Positions 50,771 through 60,313 are shown, counted from the stretch's first letter. The stretch: 64,000 nt of DNA from Dyadobacter sp. SG02 (GCF_900109045.1 NZ_FNYL01000012.1:62001-126000); one strand, 5' to 3'. Numbers and translations are program-made. The notes: generated from the sequence alone by a model not told the origin.

Positions 50771-53092
50771 TTATGATTTTGTAATGGTTTCTTCGAGATT
50801 GTAAATCGTGGAAATGACGCGCATCAATGCTGCCTGCGCTTTTTTGTCCACGTTTTTGGTCAGTGGGTACTCCCCTACCATGACCATCTTATCGGCCTTT
50901 TGGGGCTGGATTTCCTTCAATTCCTTCGCATAATAGCCTGTGAGGACTTCCAGTTCCTTCTGGCTCGGGGTACGGCAGACGATCTGCCTGAATGCCTTCG
51001 TAATCCTGGCTTCGGTACTGGTCTTTTCCTGCAAAAGCCTTCCGGCGAGCACGCGCGAGGCTTCCAGCACCGTCGGGTCGTTCATCATCACTAGTGCCTG
51101 CAACGGTGTATTGGTTTTCAGGCGCCTTACCTCGCATAAATCGCGGTTACTGGCGTCAAAAATCGCCATCGTAGGCGGTGGAACGGTGCGTTTGATGAGC
51201 GTGTACATGCCGCGGCGGTACAAACTTGCTCCGTGGTCCTGATTGTATACCGATAGCAACCCACGCCCCGAAGTGGCGCCTTCCCAAAGTCCGGCGGGCT
51301 GGTACGGCTTCACGCTCGGGCCTCCGATGGTGCGGTTGAGCAAGCCGCTGCTCGCGAGCACAAGGTCTTTCACAAATTCCGCGTGTATGCGGTAGCGCGA
51401 TCCGCGCGCGAGGTACACATTATCCGGGTCGCGTGCGAGGTGCTCCTTCGTCACCACCGCCGATTGCCGGTAGGTAGCCGACATTACCATTTGCTTCACA
51501 AACCGTTTGATATCCCAGTTGTGCTCCATGAAATCCACGGCCAGCCAGTCGAGCAGTTTCGGGTGCGTAGGCAGCTCGCCTTGCATACCGAAATCACCGG
51601 AGGTTTTTACAATGCCCCTTCCAAAGAATTCCTGCCACAGGATATTAACATACACCCTGGCGGTCAGCGGATTGCGCTTATCAAACAGCCATTGCGAAAG
51701 CCCCAGCCTGTTTTTAGGATATTTTTGATCAAATGGCAGGATAGCGGTTGGCGTACCGGCCTGCACTTCCTCGCCGAGCGCGTCATATGCACCTCGTTTG
51801 AGGACATAAGTTTTTCGCAGCGTGTCCAGATCGCCCATGACCGACACGATGAGCCGGTTGGTGTCCGGCTTGTTAATAAATGTCAGGATGTTCTTGACCT
51901 CGTCGTTACTGATTTCCATCAGCGGTTTCTTTGCATAAGTCTCCGGCCCGCCGATCACCGATTCGATACCCACCTCATTCACATTATTGAAGAATGCGAA
52001 CATCTGGTAATATTCCTTTTGCGAGAACGGGTCGTATTTATGGTCGTGGCAATGCGCGCATTCGAGCGTTACACCCAATAACCCCTTACCGAACAGGTCG
52101 TTACGATCGGTCACGTACATAATGCGGTATTCCTCGGGGATCACGCCGCCCTCTTCGGTGATTTTGTGGTTGCGGTTGAAACCTGTTGCCAGAAGCTGCT
52201 CCTTCGAAGAATTGGGAAGCAGGTCACCAGCCATTTGCCAGGTCACGAAATCGTTGTAATGCATGTTTTTATTAAAGGCGTGGATCACCCAGTCGCGCCA
52301 GGGCCATTGGGTACGGTAGCCGTCGTCCTGGTAGCCGTGCGAGTCGGCATAGCGGGCGAGGTCGAGCCAGTGGATCGCCATTTTTTCCCCGTAAGTGGGG
52401 TTGGCGAGCAGCTTATCTACTACTTTTTCGTACGCATTCGGGCTGTTATCGGCCATGAACTCGTCCATCAACTGCAAGCTTGGCGGCAGGCCGTTCAAAT
52501 CGAGGCTCAGGCGTTTCAGCAAGCGTTCCTTATCCGCTTCGGCGCTCGGTTCGAGACCTTTCTGTTCCTGCTTTTCGAGAATGAAATAGTCGATATCGTT
52601 TCTGGCCCAATCCTTGTGCTCCACCTCGGGCAGTTTCGGCTTTTTGGGCGCTACAAATGCCCAGTGCTTTTCGTATTTCGCCCCCTGTTTGATCCATTTG
52701 CCGATCAGGTCGATCTCCCGCTCCGACAGTTTGAGGTTGGATGCAGGCGGTGGCATGCGGAGTGTCGTATCCTCCGTCGTAATGCGCAGGTACACCGCCG
52801 ATTGATCGGGCTTGCCGGCTATCAGCGCATGGGCTTTGGGATTGTCCTTCAATGCAGCGAATGCACTTTTGGGATCGTCCAGGCGCAGGCCCGCTTCCCG
52901 CTTGTTCGCGTCGGGACCGTGGCAGGCCAGGCATTTGTCGGAAAGAATGGGCCGAATGTCGAAATTGTAACTCACCTGCTCGGGCAGTTTCTCCTCAGCA
53001 GGGCTTCCGGGGTTGTTGTTACAAGACTGGAAGCTCAAAGCAGTGACCACCGCCCCGGTCAGCAGCAAAAAACTGGTCCTCAAATTCATCAT
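50771..53092 (-). CDS. PSD1/DUF1553-DUF1549 cytochrome c lipoprotein
   Basis: A 773-residue protein from the ATG at 53092; the upstream frame from 53116 is possible. The N-terminal signal ends in a lipobox (LSFQSC). A planctomycete cytochrome domain holds the heme motif CLACH (LSDKCLACHGPDANKREAGL). DUF1549 follows (WARNDIDYFILEKQEQKGLE and IHWLDLARYADSHGYQDDG), and DUF1553 is in the C-terminal half (NPLTARVYVNILWQEFFG, LDWLAVDFMEHNWDIKRFVK). Such proteins are well known in Planctomycetes and in polysaccharide-using Bacteroidota. First gene of a three-gene operon. Confidence 0.92.
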   Translation of the reverse strand: MMNLRTSFLLLTGAVVTALSFQSCNNNPGSPAEEKLPEQVSYNFDIRPILSDKCLACHGPDANKREAGLRLDDPKSAFAALKDNPKAHALIAGKPDQSAVYLRITTEDTTLRMPPPASNLKLSEREIDLIGKWIKQGAKYEKHWAFVAPKKPKLPEVEHKDWARNDIDYFILEKQEQKGLEPSAEADKERLLKRLSLDLNGLPPSLQLMDEFMADNSPNAYEKVVDKLLANPTYGEKMAIHWLDLARYADSHGYQDDGYRTQWPWRDWVIHAFNKNMHYNDFVTWQMAGDLLPNSSKEQLLATGFNRNHKITEEGGVIPEEYRIMYVTDRNDLFGKGLLGVTLECAHCHDHKYDPFSQKEYYQMFAFFNNVNEVGIESVIGGPETYAKKPLMEISNDEVKNILTFINKPDTNRLIVSVMGDLDTLRKTYVLKRGAYDALGEEVQAGTPTAILPFDQKYPKNRLGLSQWLFDKRNPLTARVYVNILWQEFFGRGIVKTSGDFGMQGELPTHPKLLDWLAVDFMEHNWDIKRFVKQMVMSATYRQSAVVTKEHLARDPDNVYLARGSRYRIHAEFVKDLVLASSGLLNRTIGGPSVKPYQPAGLWEGATSGRGLLSVYNQDHGASLYRRGMYTLIKRTVPPPTMAIFDASNRDLCEVRRLKTNTPLQALVMMNDPTVLEASRVLAGRLLQEKTSTEARITKAFRQIVCRTPSQKELEVLTGYYAKELKEIQPQKADKMVMVGEYPLTKNVDKKAQAALMRVISTIYNLEETITKS

Positions 53093-53118
53093 CTTGGGTT
53101 CAGGTTCATCAATCACAC

Positions 53119-53149
53119 TTTTTAGTTAGTATATAAACTTAACTAAAAA
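53119..53149 (-). promoter_or_regulatory. 10-base inverted repeat upstream of DUF1553 operon
   Basis: TTTTTAGTTA (53119-53128) and TAACTAAAAA (53140-53149) form a perfect inverted repeat around an 11-base AT-rich loop, 27 bases before the likely start at 53092. An operator or leader hairpin is possible. Confidence 0.4.
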
Positions 53150-53235
53150 AATGTACATTTATTGAAGCAATAATGCCAATTAAGCACTAACAACTGTCCT
53201 GTGCTATACTGTTCCTATTCCATTTATTTTCTCCT

Positions 53236-53883
53236 ATGAAGCAAAGAACTTTTTTACCTATTCTACTGACAATTATTGTGTTGGCAAGCTTCGCTCCGGC
53301 CAAAATAGGCCTTTTTGAGGCAGGAAAGGACATCGGCAACCCCAAGTTGACAGGTTCTTCGGCTTACGACCCGTCCACAAAGACCTACACGATGAAAGGC
53401 GGGGGCTACAACATCTGGTTCGATCGCGACGAGTTCCAGTACCTCTTCCGCGAAATGGATGGGGATTTCACCGTTTCCGCCGACTTCGAATTCGTTGGAA
53501 AGGGCCAGGACGGCCATCGGAAAGTGGGCTGGATGGTCCGGGAATCGACCGACGACAATGCCTCGCACCTGAGCGCGGTCATTCACGGCGACGGGCTCAC
53601 CGTGCTGCAATGGCGCGTGAAGAAAGGGGATAAAATGCGCGACCCGGAAGACGAGATTTTCAGTAAGGAAAAAACCATTCAAACCATCGAAGTAAGCCGC
53701 GAGGGCAGCACTTACATGATGCGCGGGGCGGCGAAGGGCAAGCCGCTGCAATTAATAGGCACCCACGAAATGTCCAATTTCGGAAGCAAGGTGTTGGTAG
53801 GGCTGTTTATATGTTCGCACAACCCCGACGTGCTCGAAGAAGCGCGGGTAAGCAACGTCGTCGTTCAAAAAGGCAAAAAGTGA
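53236..53883 (+). CDS. Exported concanavalin-like (DUF1349-type) protein
   Basis: A 215-residue protein with a signal peptide (LTIIVLASFAPAK). The body resembles DUF1349/TolB-associated concanavalin-like domains: YLFREMDGDFTVSADFEF, GHRKVGWMVRESTDDNASHL, IQTIEVSREGSTYMMRGAAK and VLVGLFICSHNPDVLEEARV. Such domains bind or process carbohydrate. It is divergent from the DUF1553 operon and may belong with it. A terminator follows. Confidence 0.8.
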   Translation: MKQRTFLPILLTIIVLASFAPAKIGLFEAGKDIGNPKLTGSSAYDPSTKTYTMKGGGYNIWFDRDEFQYLFREMDGDFTVSADFEFVGKGQDGHRKVGWMVRESTDDNASHLSAVIHGDGLTVLQWRVKKGDKMRDPEDEIFSKEKTIQTIEVSREGSTYMMRGAAKGKPLQLIGTHEMSNFGSKVLVGLFICSHNPDVLEEARVSNVVVQKGKK

Positions 53884-53893
53884 GGGAATACGA

Positions 53894-53925
53894 AAAGAGC
53901 AACGCCGTTGCCGGCATTGCTCTTT
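53894..53925. terminator. Bidirectional terminator
   Basis: AAAGAGCAACGCCG (53894-53907) pairs with CGGCATTGCTCTTT (53912-53925) with one mismatch, between convergent stops at 53883 and 53934. Confidence 0.7.
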
Positions 53926-53933
53926 AAACTTAA

Positions 53934-55712
53934 TTATTTACCAGCCTGTATCCAGGCATTGGCTTTATCTTCGAGCAGTTTCAGCGGTACGCAGCCCGAT
54001 TCCAACACCAACTTGTGGAATGCGCGGATATCGAATTTTGTACCCATTTCCTTCTCCGCTTTGGAACGCAATTCCCTGATTTTCAACTGACCGATTTTGT
54101 ACGACAATGCCTGCCCGGCACCGGCCATATAACGCTCCACTTCCGCGGTAATGCTCTCCTCCGATTCAGCTTCGTGATCCAGCGAATATTTGATGGCCTG
54201 ATCGCGCGTCCAGCCCTTGGAATGCAGGCCGGTGTCGACTACCAAACGGATCGCCCGGTGCATTTCGGCGCTCAGCATGCCGAAATATTGGTAAGGGTCG
54301 GTATAAAGCCCCAGTTCCTTGCCCAGCGACTCGGTATACAATGCCCAACCTTCGCCATAAGCGCTGTACCAAAGGTTTTTACGAAATTCCGGCAACGCCG
54401 TATTTTCCTGTTGTAATGAAATCTGGTAATGGTGCCCTGGTATGGCTTCGTGCAGGAAAAGGCTTTCATCTGAAACGATATTATATTCTTTGGCATCCGG
54501 CACCGGCACATAAAAAATCCCCGGACGTGAGCCGTCAGGCAAACCCGGATTGTATTCGGCAGACGCCGATGCTTCGCGGAATGCCTCCGTCCTGCGCACT
54601 TCGAAAGGCGTTTTCGGGGTGAGTTCGAAAAGCTTCGTGAGGTTAGGTTTCATCCGCTCGTGGATCTCGTTGAAATGCGTGATCACCTGTTCGGCCTTGG
54701 TAAATGGCATCAGCTTCTTGTTGGCCCTCACCGCATTGAAAAACGATTTGAGGTCGCCCTGGTAACCTACCTGCGCCTTCACCTTCTCCATTTCCGCCGA
54801 AATCCGCGCTACTTCCTTCAATCCGGTCTGGTGGATTTCTTCCGCCGTCAGCTCGGTGGTAGTGTAGTATTTGATAAAGTAATTATACAAAGCCTTACCA
54901 TTAGGAAGCGCCGAAAAACCATCGGTCATCCGGCCTGCGGGGAGGTATTCCTTTTGCATAAAAGCATGCATTTTTTCGAACGTCGGAATGATTTTCGATT
55001 CCACCATTGCCGCATATTCCTTTTCAAGCCTTGCTTTGTCCTCGTCGGAAAAGTCTTTCGGAAAATTTTTGACAGGGGAATAAAAGAGGTGTTCTTTCAC
55101 AGGCCCGTGATCCATATCGGCGAACTGCGGGATCACCTTGTTAATCAGCGGCGCAGGCAAAACGTAACCAAGCTTTATCCCCTTGCGCATATTCACGACC
55201 GCCGTATCGCACCACACGACGAAACCGTCCACGCGTTTCAGCCAGTTATCGTAATCCTTCACGGTCTTGAACGGCTGCAAGCTGCTTCCACTCGCCATTT
55301 GCCCGATCATCAGGTGTGTCGAGAAAATCTGGTTGATCGGCATCAGTTCCACCGGGTATTTGAGGCCTTCCAGGTTAATGCTGCATTCCCATTCAATCAG
55401 GTCCCAGCTCACTTTTTCTTCTTCCGTGAGCTTTCCGCGGTCGTATTTGGCGAGTTCGTCCTGGTATTTCCTGTAAAAAGCGGTCATGCGCGACTTGCCC
55501 GCCTGCGAGAGATCGTCCGACATCTTGTCGTTGTAGCGGTTATCGCCGTTCATAGTCGCTTCCAGCGGGTAAAGGGGAAGCCTTTCTTCGTAGTAGCGGG
55601 CAAATACTTCACTAATCGGTGGCATAGTGCTTTCTGCTTTTTCTGATTTTTTCTGACAGGCCTGAATGAGCAGCACCGTCGCGACAAATGCGTAATAAAC
55701 CAGTTTTTTCAT
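53934..55712 (-). CDS. DUF885 exported metallopeptidase-like protein
   Basis: A 592-residue protein of the DUF885 family. Signal: FVATVLLIQACQKK, with a lipobox Cys, so a lipoprotein. The zinc-binding motif is HEAIPGHHYQ (the HExxH equivalent HEAIPGH), with further conserved parts GVQYEPYQYFG-like and LGYQDQAI-like text, here LYTDPYQYFGMLSAEMHRAI. Members are thought to be peptidases related to M32; activity is seldom shown. Length is normal. It is a single gene upstream of a terminator. Confidence 0.88.
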   Translation of the reverse strand: MKKLVYYAFVATVLLIQACQKKSEKAESTMPPISEVFARYYEERLPLYPLEATMNGDNRYNDKMSDDLSQAGKSRMTAFYRKYQDELAKYDRGKLTEEEKVSWDLIEWECSINLEGLKYPVELMPINQIFSTHLMIGQMASGSSLQPFKTVKDYDNWLKRVDGFVVWCDTAVVNMRKGIKLGYVLPAPLINKVIPQFADMDHGPVKEHLFYSPVKNFPKDFSDEDKARLEKEYAAMVESKIIPTFEKMHAFMQKEYLPAGRMTDGFSALPNGKALYNYFIKYYTTTELTAEEIHQTGLKEVARISAEMEKVKAQVGYQGDLKSFFNAVRANKKLMPFTKAEQVITHFNEIHERMKPNLTKLFELTPKTPFEVRRTEAFREASASAEYNPGLPDGSRPGIFYVPVPDAKEYNIVSDESLFLHEAIPGHHYQISLQQENTALPEFRKNLWYSAYGEGWALYTESLGKELGLYTDPYQYFGMLSAEMHRAIRLVVDTGLHSKGWTRDQAIKYSLDHEAESEESITAEVERYMAGAGQALSYKIGQLKIRELRSKAEKEMGTKFDIRAFHKLVLESGCVPLKLLEDKANAWIQAGK

Positions 55713-55747
55713 GAATGATGGTAGTTGAGAATCTGTAAAGTAAACAA

Positions 55748-55783
55748 AAAGTGCCGGAAGAAATCAAAGTTCTCCGGCACTTT
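55748..55783 (-). terminator. Terminator of the DUF1800-DUF1501 operon
   Basis: AAAGTGCCGGA (55748-55758) pairs perfectly with TCCGGCACTTT (55773-55783). On the minus strand TTTTTG follows. It is 27 bases beyond the DUF1501 stop. Confidence 0.75.
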
Positions 55784-55810
55784 CAACAAGGCGACAGGCA
55801 AGTTTCCTGC

Positions 55811-57343
55811 TTACCCCGTGGTATTAATCGTATAGTTTCCGAGGATATTCAGCTCTCCTCCGCCCTCTACCTGGATGTTGCGGACAGTGATATTCTGGCC
55901 GACCGCCACCACATGGCCCGGGTTCACCCGCACGTAGTCGCCCGCACCCGGCGGACGTCCGGCCGACCATATCGAGCGGTCGAGCCACGCTCCCGAAGCG
56001 GTCGTTTCGATCGTATTCGAAAACAATGAAGTCGTTTTGAAATTCCTGAAAAGTAATGAGTCGGTAACGGAGCTTTCTGCCCCGAACCAGTCGCGCAGGA
56101 TATCCGAATACACCCTCCTGAAATCGACCTGCATTTTCACCTCCTGGTTCGGATTGGTCGTGGTGCTGGTAGGCGGTTCGAGGTCGTTGTTGAGGTCGGG
56201 TACCACACCTACCATCTGTCGTTTGATACCCGTACCAAATACAAACATGGGCGCCGCAACGCCGTGGTCGGTACCCCGCGATGCATTGGAATTGGCGCGT
56301 CGTCCGAAATCCGAGAAGGTCATACCTACCACGCGGTCGGCGGTCCCTTGGAGGACCAGGTCGTTCTGGAATGCGGACACGGCTTCGGAAAGGCGTCTGA
56401 GCAACGTGGCATGCGTGCCGATGGTCGTATCGCTCGCCGTCACCTGGTCGCCGTGGGTATCGAACCCGCCAAGCTCCACGAAGTAGATCTTCGTTTGCAA
56501 GCCGCCATGGATGAGTTTTGCCACAATTTTAAGCTGTTCCGAAAGCTCGGTAGTAGTACCGGCCGTCGGATAGGTCGCCATCGTCGTACCGGTATCGTAA
56601 GCTTTTTTGATCTGCCCCGAATATCCGGTAGAAAGAACTTGCTGCTGCCGCACGTGCTTGATCATCTCACCGGCGTCGCAGCACGGTAAGTCGTTGGACG
56701 ACATCCCCTGCCCGCCGTTGAGCAGCGCATAGAAGTTGTTGATATTCTCCACCGAAATATTCATCGGGCTTTGCGGCCCCAGCAGACTCGTCGAGTTGAG
56801 CACGCCGATCTGCAAGGCCAGCGGGTCCTTCATCGTGTCGTTCGGGTAATTTTGGGGATAACCCGGGAAACGATTGTTGAGGTAACGTCCCGCCCATCCG
56901 CTATTCGAATACTGGTTCGCATCCGTAGCCGTCATCCAGATGTCGGACGACCGGTGGTGCGATTGGTTGGGGTTCGGATACGATACCGAATTGACGATCG
57001 CGAGCCGCCCCTGGTTATACATTTCGCGCATACCGATCATCGACGGGTGCAAACCCGCCTCCGCCATGCCCGAAAGCGTCAATACTTTGGCCTGCGGGAT
57101 GGCGATGTTGCTCCGGATACTCTGGTATTTGGAGTAATATTGAAGCGGGATCACCGTATTGAGCCCGTCGTTGCCCCCATTGAGGTAAATGATCACTAGT
57201 ACCCTATCGGTAGCCGCCGCGGCCGTACCCATGAGCGCCTGCACGAGGGACGAACGGTTGCTGAGGCTGGTTATACCAAATCCGTTGACCATTACAGGTA
57301 ACGTCATGGCTGAGGCTGATGCCAGAAAGTCTCTTCTTTTCAT
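55811..57343 (-). CDS. DUF1501 exported protein with C-terminal beta-rich extension
   Basis: A 510-residue DUF1501 protein. The N-terminus (MKRRDFLASASAMTLPVMVN) is a twin-arginine-like signal. The core shows VLVIIYLNGGNDGLNTVIPL, QSHHRSSDIWMTATD, FVELGGFDTHGDQVTAS and GMTFSDFGRRANSNASRGTD then HGVAAPMFVFG, the metal-site region. The last 65 residues (WLDRSIWSAGRPPGAGDYVR, then VRNIQVEGGGELNILGNY) are a separate beta-rich module common in Bacteroidota surface proteins and not part of DUF1501. It lies 11 bases after the DUF1800 gene, last in a three-gene operon. Confidence 0.9.
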   Translation of the reverse strand: MKRRDFLASASAMTLPVMVNGFGITSLSNRSSLVQALMGTAAAATDRVLVIIYLNGGNDGLNTVIPLQYYSKYQSIRSNIAIPQAKVLTLSGMAEAGLHPSMIGMREMYNQGRLAIVNSVSYPNPNQSHHRSSDIWMTATDANQYSNSGWAGRYLNNRFPGYPQNYPNDTMKDPLALQIGVLNSTSLLGPQSPMNISVENINNFYALLNGGQGMSSNDLPCCDAGEMIKHVRQQQVLSTGYSGQIKKAYDTGTTMATYPTAGTTTELSEQLKIVAKLIHGGLQTKIYFVELGGFDTHGDQVTASDTTIGTHATLLRRLSEAVSAFQNDLVLQGTADRVVGMTFSDFGRRANSNASRGTDHGVAAPMFVFGTGIKRQMVGVVPDLNNDLEPPTSTTTNPNQEVKMQVDFRRVYSDILRDWFGAESSVTDSLLFRNFKTTSLFSNTIETTASGAWLDRSIWSAGRPPGAGDYVRVNPGHVVAVGQNITVRNIQVEGGGELNILGNYTINTTG

Positions 57344-57354
57344 ACAATTTCTAA

Positions 57355-58989
57355 TTAAAACACCTCATACTCGGCCATTCTGATCATATACCGCATCAGG
57401 TTGGCACATCTGTTTCTTACGGCATTCGCGGCGTTGGTATTTGCCTGGTTGAAGCGGTACGCATTGAGCTCGTAGCGCCACTCGATCTTCGGCAGATTTC
57501 TCATGAAGACCACATCGATGAGGTAGGTTTTTTGTGTTTCCGTAAGGTCGATCGCAAACAGGTTTTTGGAAAATGCAGCCAGTACTTCTTCCGGCGTAAG
57601 GGCCGGGGTTCCCCCGCTGTCCGGGAAATTGGGCTGTAACTGCCTGATCCAGGCCAGGAAATCGAGTCCCAGCGTATAACCCGGCTTGATCACCAGGTTC
57701 GGAAAAATGATCGAATCGCTATTGCCGCGGCGCGCGGTGATCGTCGAACCGTTGATCCAGTTTTTGGAATAACCTACCTGATAATAAGGCGGATAACCAA
57801 ACACCAGTGGCTGCGTGAGGAGTTCGAGGTTCATACCACCCATTCCCCAGAGGAAAAAACGGATGTAGTTGTAGAAACCTGACGTATCGCTCATCATATC
57901 CGGCACGGGCTGTTCGAAAAACCGCCCCATGCCCAAAAGGTATTCCATCGGCGATTTAATAATCGCGCCGACATTCTGGTCACTGAAAAATATCTCGCTT
58001 TTGAGCAGCTTTTCCAACACCGGTTTGATATTGTAATTGTTCTCCGGGCTCGCAAAAAAAGCCGCCAGCGGCACAATCACATTGTTTTCGATGTCCTGCG
58101 TCACATTCTGGTTGACATACCACCGGTACAGTTTCCGGCAAATATGTTTCGGCGTTTCGGGATGCCTCAGCAGCATATCGATCAGCTCGTTAATCTCGAC
58201 ATCCCCGGCCGTATCGTCGGACCGGCCCTGGATGGTAGTACCGCCATACTTGGCCGAAAAGGTTTTGTTGGAAGGGTCGTGGTAGTTCCGGTGGAAATTC
58301 GCGGTAAAATCGGTCGTCCCACTCATGTAGTAGTTGGTAACTATCCAGCCCGTCAGCACTCTCGACGCCGCTTTCACGTCTTCCTCCGTATAGTTAAGGT
58401 TACCGTAAAAGTCTTGCTGCCCCACCGTGAAGAGCTCCTGCAACTCCCTCGCGTAGTTTTCGTTAGGATTCTCTTTCATGTTACCATGCCCGTTCTGATA
58501 AACAAGCATCGCCGGGTCTTTGGTAATCCCGACCGTCATCGTCTTGAAATTGCCCAGGCTGTTGTCGCGCAGGAATTTGAGGTAACGGTACATGTAGCGG
58601 TAATCGGCCATGACGTTCTGTGAAACCACGAAATGGTTTTGCCAGAAAGCCGTCAGCTTCTCCAATACCGAGGGCTTACCGTTTTGGAGCATCATCAACC
58701 CCACCCACCAGTAGCGCAAATGCACGCTGTGTTCCCCGCTTTTGGCAGCGATGAACGGGTAACTCAGAAGCGGCTTCTGGTAATTGGGGCTCGTAGGTGT
58801 AAGGTCGATGGGCGGCGCCGGCGATGCCGTATAGGTGACGTTTGCAAACAGCTGGTCTACCGCGGTACCCGGGTTGAGGCCGGTAAATGCGGTGATTTCC
58901 GCCCGTGTGGGGCCAACGGTAGCTCTTCTGAGTAAGTGTGCTGCCTTGTTGGCCGTGAGTGGTACTGTATAAGGATCAAGATAAGCCAT
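57355..58989 (-). CDS. DUF1800 protein
   Basis: A 544-residue DUF1800 protein. Landmarks: AAHLLRRATVGPTRAEI at the start of the domain, KLTAFWQNHFV, NPNENYARELQELFTVGQ, DVKAASRVLTGWIV, FHRNYHDPSNKTF and RHPETPKHICRKLYRWYVN, with the middle part around KSPMEYLLGMGRFF. The family is always found with DUF1501; function unproven. No strong signal peptide is seen. It is 40 bases after the T9SS gene and 11 before the DUF1501 gene. Confidence 0.92.
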   Translation of the reverse strand: MAYLDPYTVPLTANKAAHLLRRATVGPTRAEITAFTGLNPGTAVDQLFANVTYTASPAPPIDLTPTSPNYQKPLLSYPFIAAKSGEHSVHLRYWWVGLMMLQNGKPSVLEKLTAFWQNHFVVSQNVMADYRYMYRYLKFLRDNSLGNFKTMTVGITKDPAMLVYQNGHGNMKENPNENYARELQELFTVGQQDFYGNLNYTEEDVKAASRVLTGWIVTNYYMSGTTDFTANFHRNYHDPSNKTFSAKYGGTTIQGRSDDTAGDVEINELIDMLLRHPETPKHICRKLYRWYVNQNVTQDIENNVIVPLAAFFASPENNYNIKPVLEKLLKSEIFFSDQNVGAIIKSPMEYLLGMGRFFEQPVPDMMSDTSGFYNYIRFFLWGMGGMNLELLTQPLVFGYPPYYQVGYSKNWINGSTITARRGNSDSIIFPNLVIKPGYTLGLDFLAWIRQLQPNFPDSGGTPALTPEEVLAAFSKNLFAIDLTETQKTYLIDVVFMRNLPKIEWRYELNAYRFNQANTNAANAVRNRCANLMRYMIRMAEYEVF

Positions 58990-59029
58990 AAGTCATTGAA
59001 TTAATATTTCCGTCCGGTTGAACACATGA

Positions 59030-60256
59030 TCATCTGTTGATCAGCACTTTATATGATTTTGACAACCCATCGGTAAAGGAGAATTTCAGTAAATAAAGGC
59101 CTGGGGGCATGCGGCTCACGTCGATACCTTCGCCGGATTCTCCGTGCGATGCGTACATAGTGCGACCGACCGCGTCCGTAAGCCGTGCAGAAGCAAGGTT
59201 TTGTTTGATATAGGAAGAAAAGAACAGCTTGTCGGCCACCGGATTAGGATACACGGCCCAGTCGGGCTGGCCATCCATGGCTATGTTTACAATGCGGCTG
59301 TAAGCGAAAGTCTCATCGCGGTCAACCATTTTGAGCCGGTAGAAATTGTTACCGCCGACGGGCGTTTCGTCCGTAAAACTGTATTGCACAGACGTTGCCG
59401 GCGTAGCAATGCCCTCTCCGCGGGCATCCACGCTTCCGATCTGCCGCCACGATTTCGCGTCGTCGCTGCGTTCTATTTCGAAATGGCTGCTGTTGACCTC
59501 TTCGGACGTAACCCATTCGAGGTAGCTCGCGCGCTCCCGTGCCGCACCTGTGAAACTCACCAGTTCCACGGGTAGCGCTCCGTCACGCAATGCGCCCAGC
59601 GTGTAAACATTATACACATCCGGCACTATGTCGAGCAGGGTTGTGAGCGAACCGGACGAGGCCGTACTGGCCTGCCCGAAAAGGGAAGTGTCATCGACTG
59701 ACGCGGGCAGGTTTACCCATTTGTTGCCGTCCCAGCCGACGATGGTCAGTTTGGAAAGCGCCCCGTTGCTCAGCAGCGCATTTACGGCGCTGTTGCCATT
59801 CCACGAGAGTGTAATGCGGGTCGGCGATGTGCCATTGATGTCCCAGTACTCTCTGGTGCTCACCGCGGCAAGCCCTTCTCCGAGGTTGTTGGTGTTAAAC
59901 GGCCCTCCCGCCGGTAACACACCATAGTCGCCGCCGGTCGGATTACTCGTCACGGCCACAGCAGGGTTGACGCCGTAGTACGCTCCGATGGCCTGGTCTG
60001 AGCCGACCGAAAACGGTCGGAAAGCGCCGTTGTCGCCTACGGGGAAAATGAAAGCATCCGAGCCGGCCTTTTTTATGTACCCGTCGATGAATCCGCCTTC
60101 TCCCAACACGCCGGAAGTGACTGCTGCTCCGAAACTTACAATACCCATGGGGGAATCCCGCTTCGTAGAGATCGCGCTGTTGTCTTGTGCGCTAACTCCC
60201 TGACTTCCTCCCCAGAAAAACAACATAGATAGAATTATAGAACAAATTCTAGACAT
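59030..60256 (-). CDS. T9SS-sorted surface protein
   Basis: A 408-residue protein from the ATG at 60256; an in-frame ATG at 60274 would add six residues. Signal peptide: ICSIILSMLFFWGGSQGVSAQ is within the first 25 residues. The body is beta-rich (FIDGYIKKAGSDAFIFPVGD) and ends with a segment like a fibronectin-type lead-in (GALPVELVSFTGAAR, then ATSVQYSFTDETPVGGNNFY). The C-terminal sorting domain is DWAVYPNPVADKLFF and MPPGLYLLKFSFTDG. It is first in the operon with DUF1800 and DUF1501. A TATATTTG box lies 27 bases upstream. Confidence 0.88.
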   Translation of the reverse strand: MSRICSIILSMLFFWGGSQGVSAQDNSAISTKRDSPMGIVSFGAAVTSGVLGEGGFIDGYIKKAGSDAFIFPVGDNGAFRPFSVGSDQAIGAYYGVNPAVAVTSNPTGGDYGVLPAGGPFNTNNLGEGLAAVSTREYWDINGTSPTRITLSWNGNSAVNALLSNGALSKLTIVGWDGNKWVNLPASVDDTSLFGQASTASSGSLTTLLDIVPDVYNVYTLGALRDGALPVELVSFTGAARERASYLEWVTSEEVNSSHFEIERSDDAKSWRQIGSVDARGEGIATPATSVQYSFTDETPVGGNNFYRLKMVDRDETFAYSRIVNIAMDGQPDWAVYPNPVADKLFFSSYIKQNLASARLTDAVGRTMYASHGESGEGIDVSRMPPGLYLLKFSFTDGLSKSYKVLINR

Positions 60257-60282
60257 AGTTATAAGATTTTCCAATTCTACAT

Positions 60283-60290
60283 CAAATATA
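60283..60290 (-). promoter_or_regulatory. -7 element of the T9SS-DUF1800-DUF1501 operon
   Basis: TATATTTG on the minus strand is a perfect TAnnTTTG, 27 bases before the ATG at 60256. A palindrome (60303-60313) lies just upstream in place of a clear -33 element. Confidence 0.55.
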
Positions 60291-60302
60291 AAATAAATCC
60301 GT

Positions 60303-60313
60303 CACATAATGTG
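60303..60313. promoter_or_regulatory. Operator-like palindrome CACAT-A-ATGTG
   Basis: A perfect 5-1-5 inverted repeat overlapping the expected -33 region. A near copy, CCACATTATG, sits at 60505-60514 upstream of rbsK in opposite orientation. Confidence 0.4.

Noticed and set aside
52166..53125. A 319-codon frame antisense to the DUF1553 gene
   Set aside because: It is a by-product of codon bias; the sense frame has unmistakable cytochrome and DUF1549/DUF1553 motifs.
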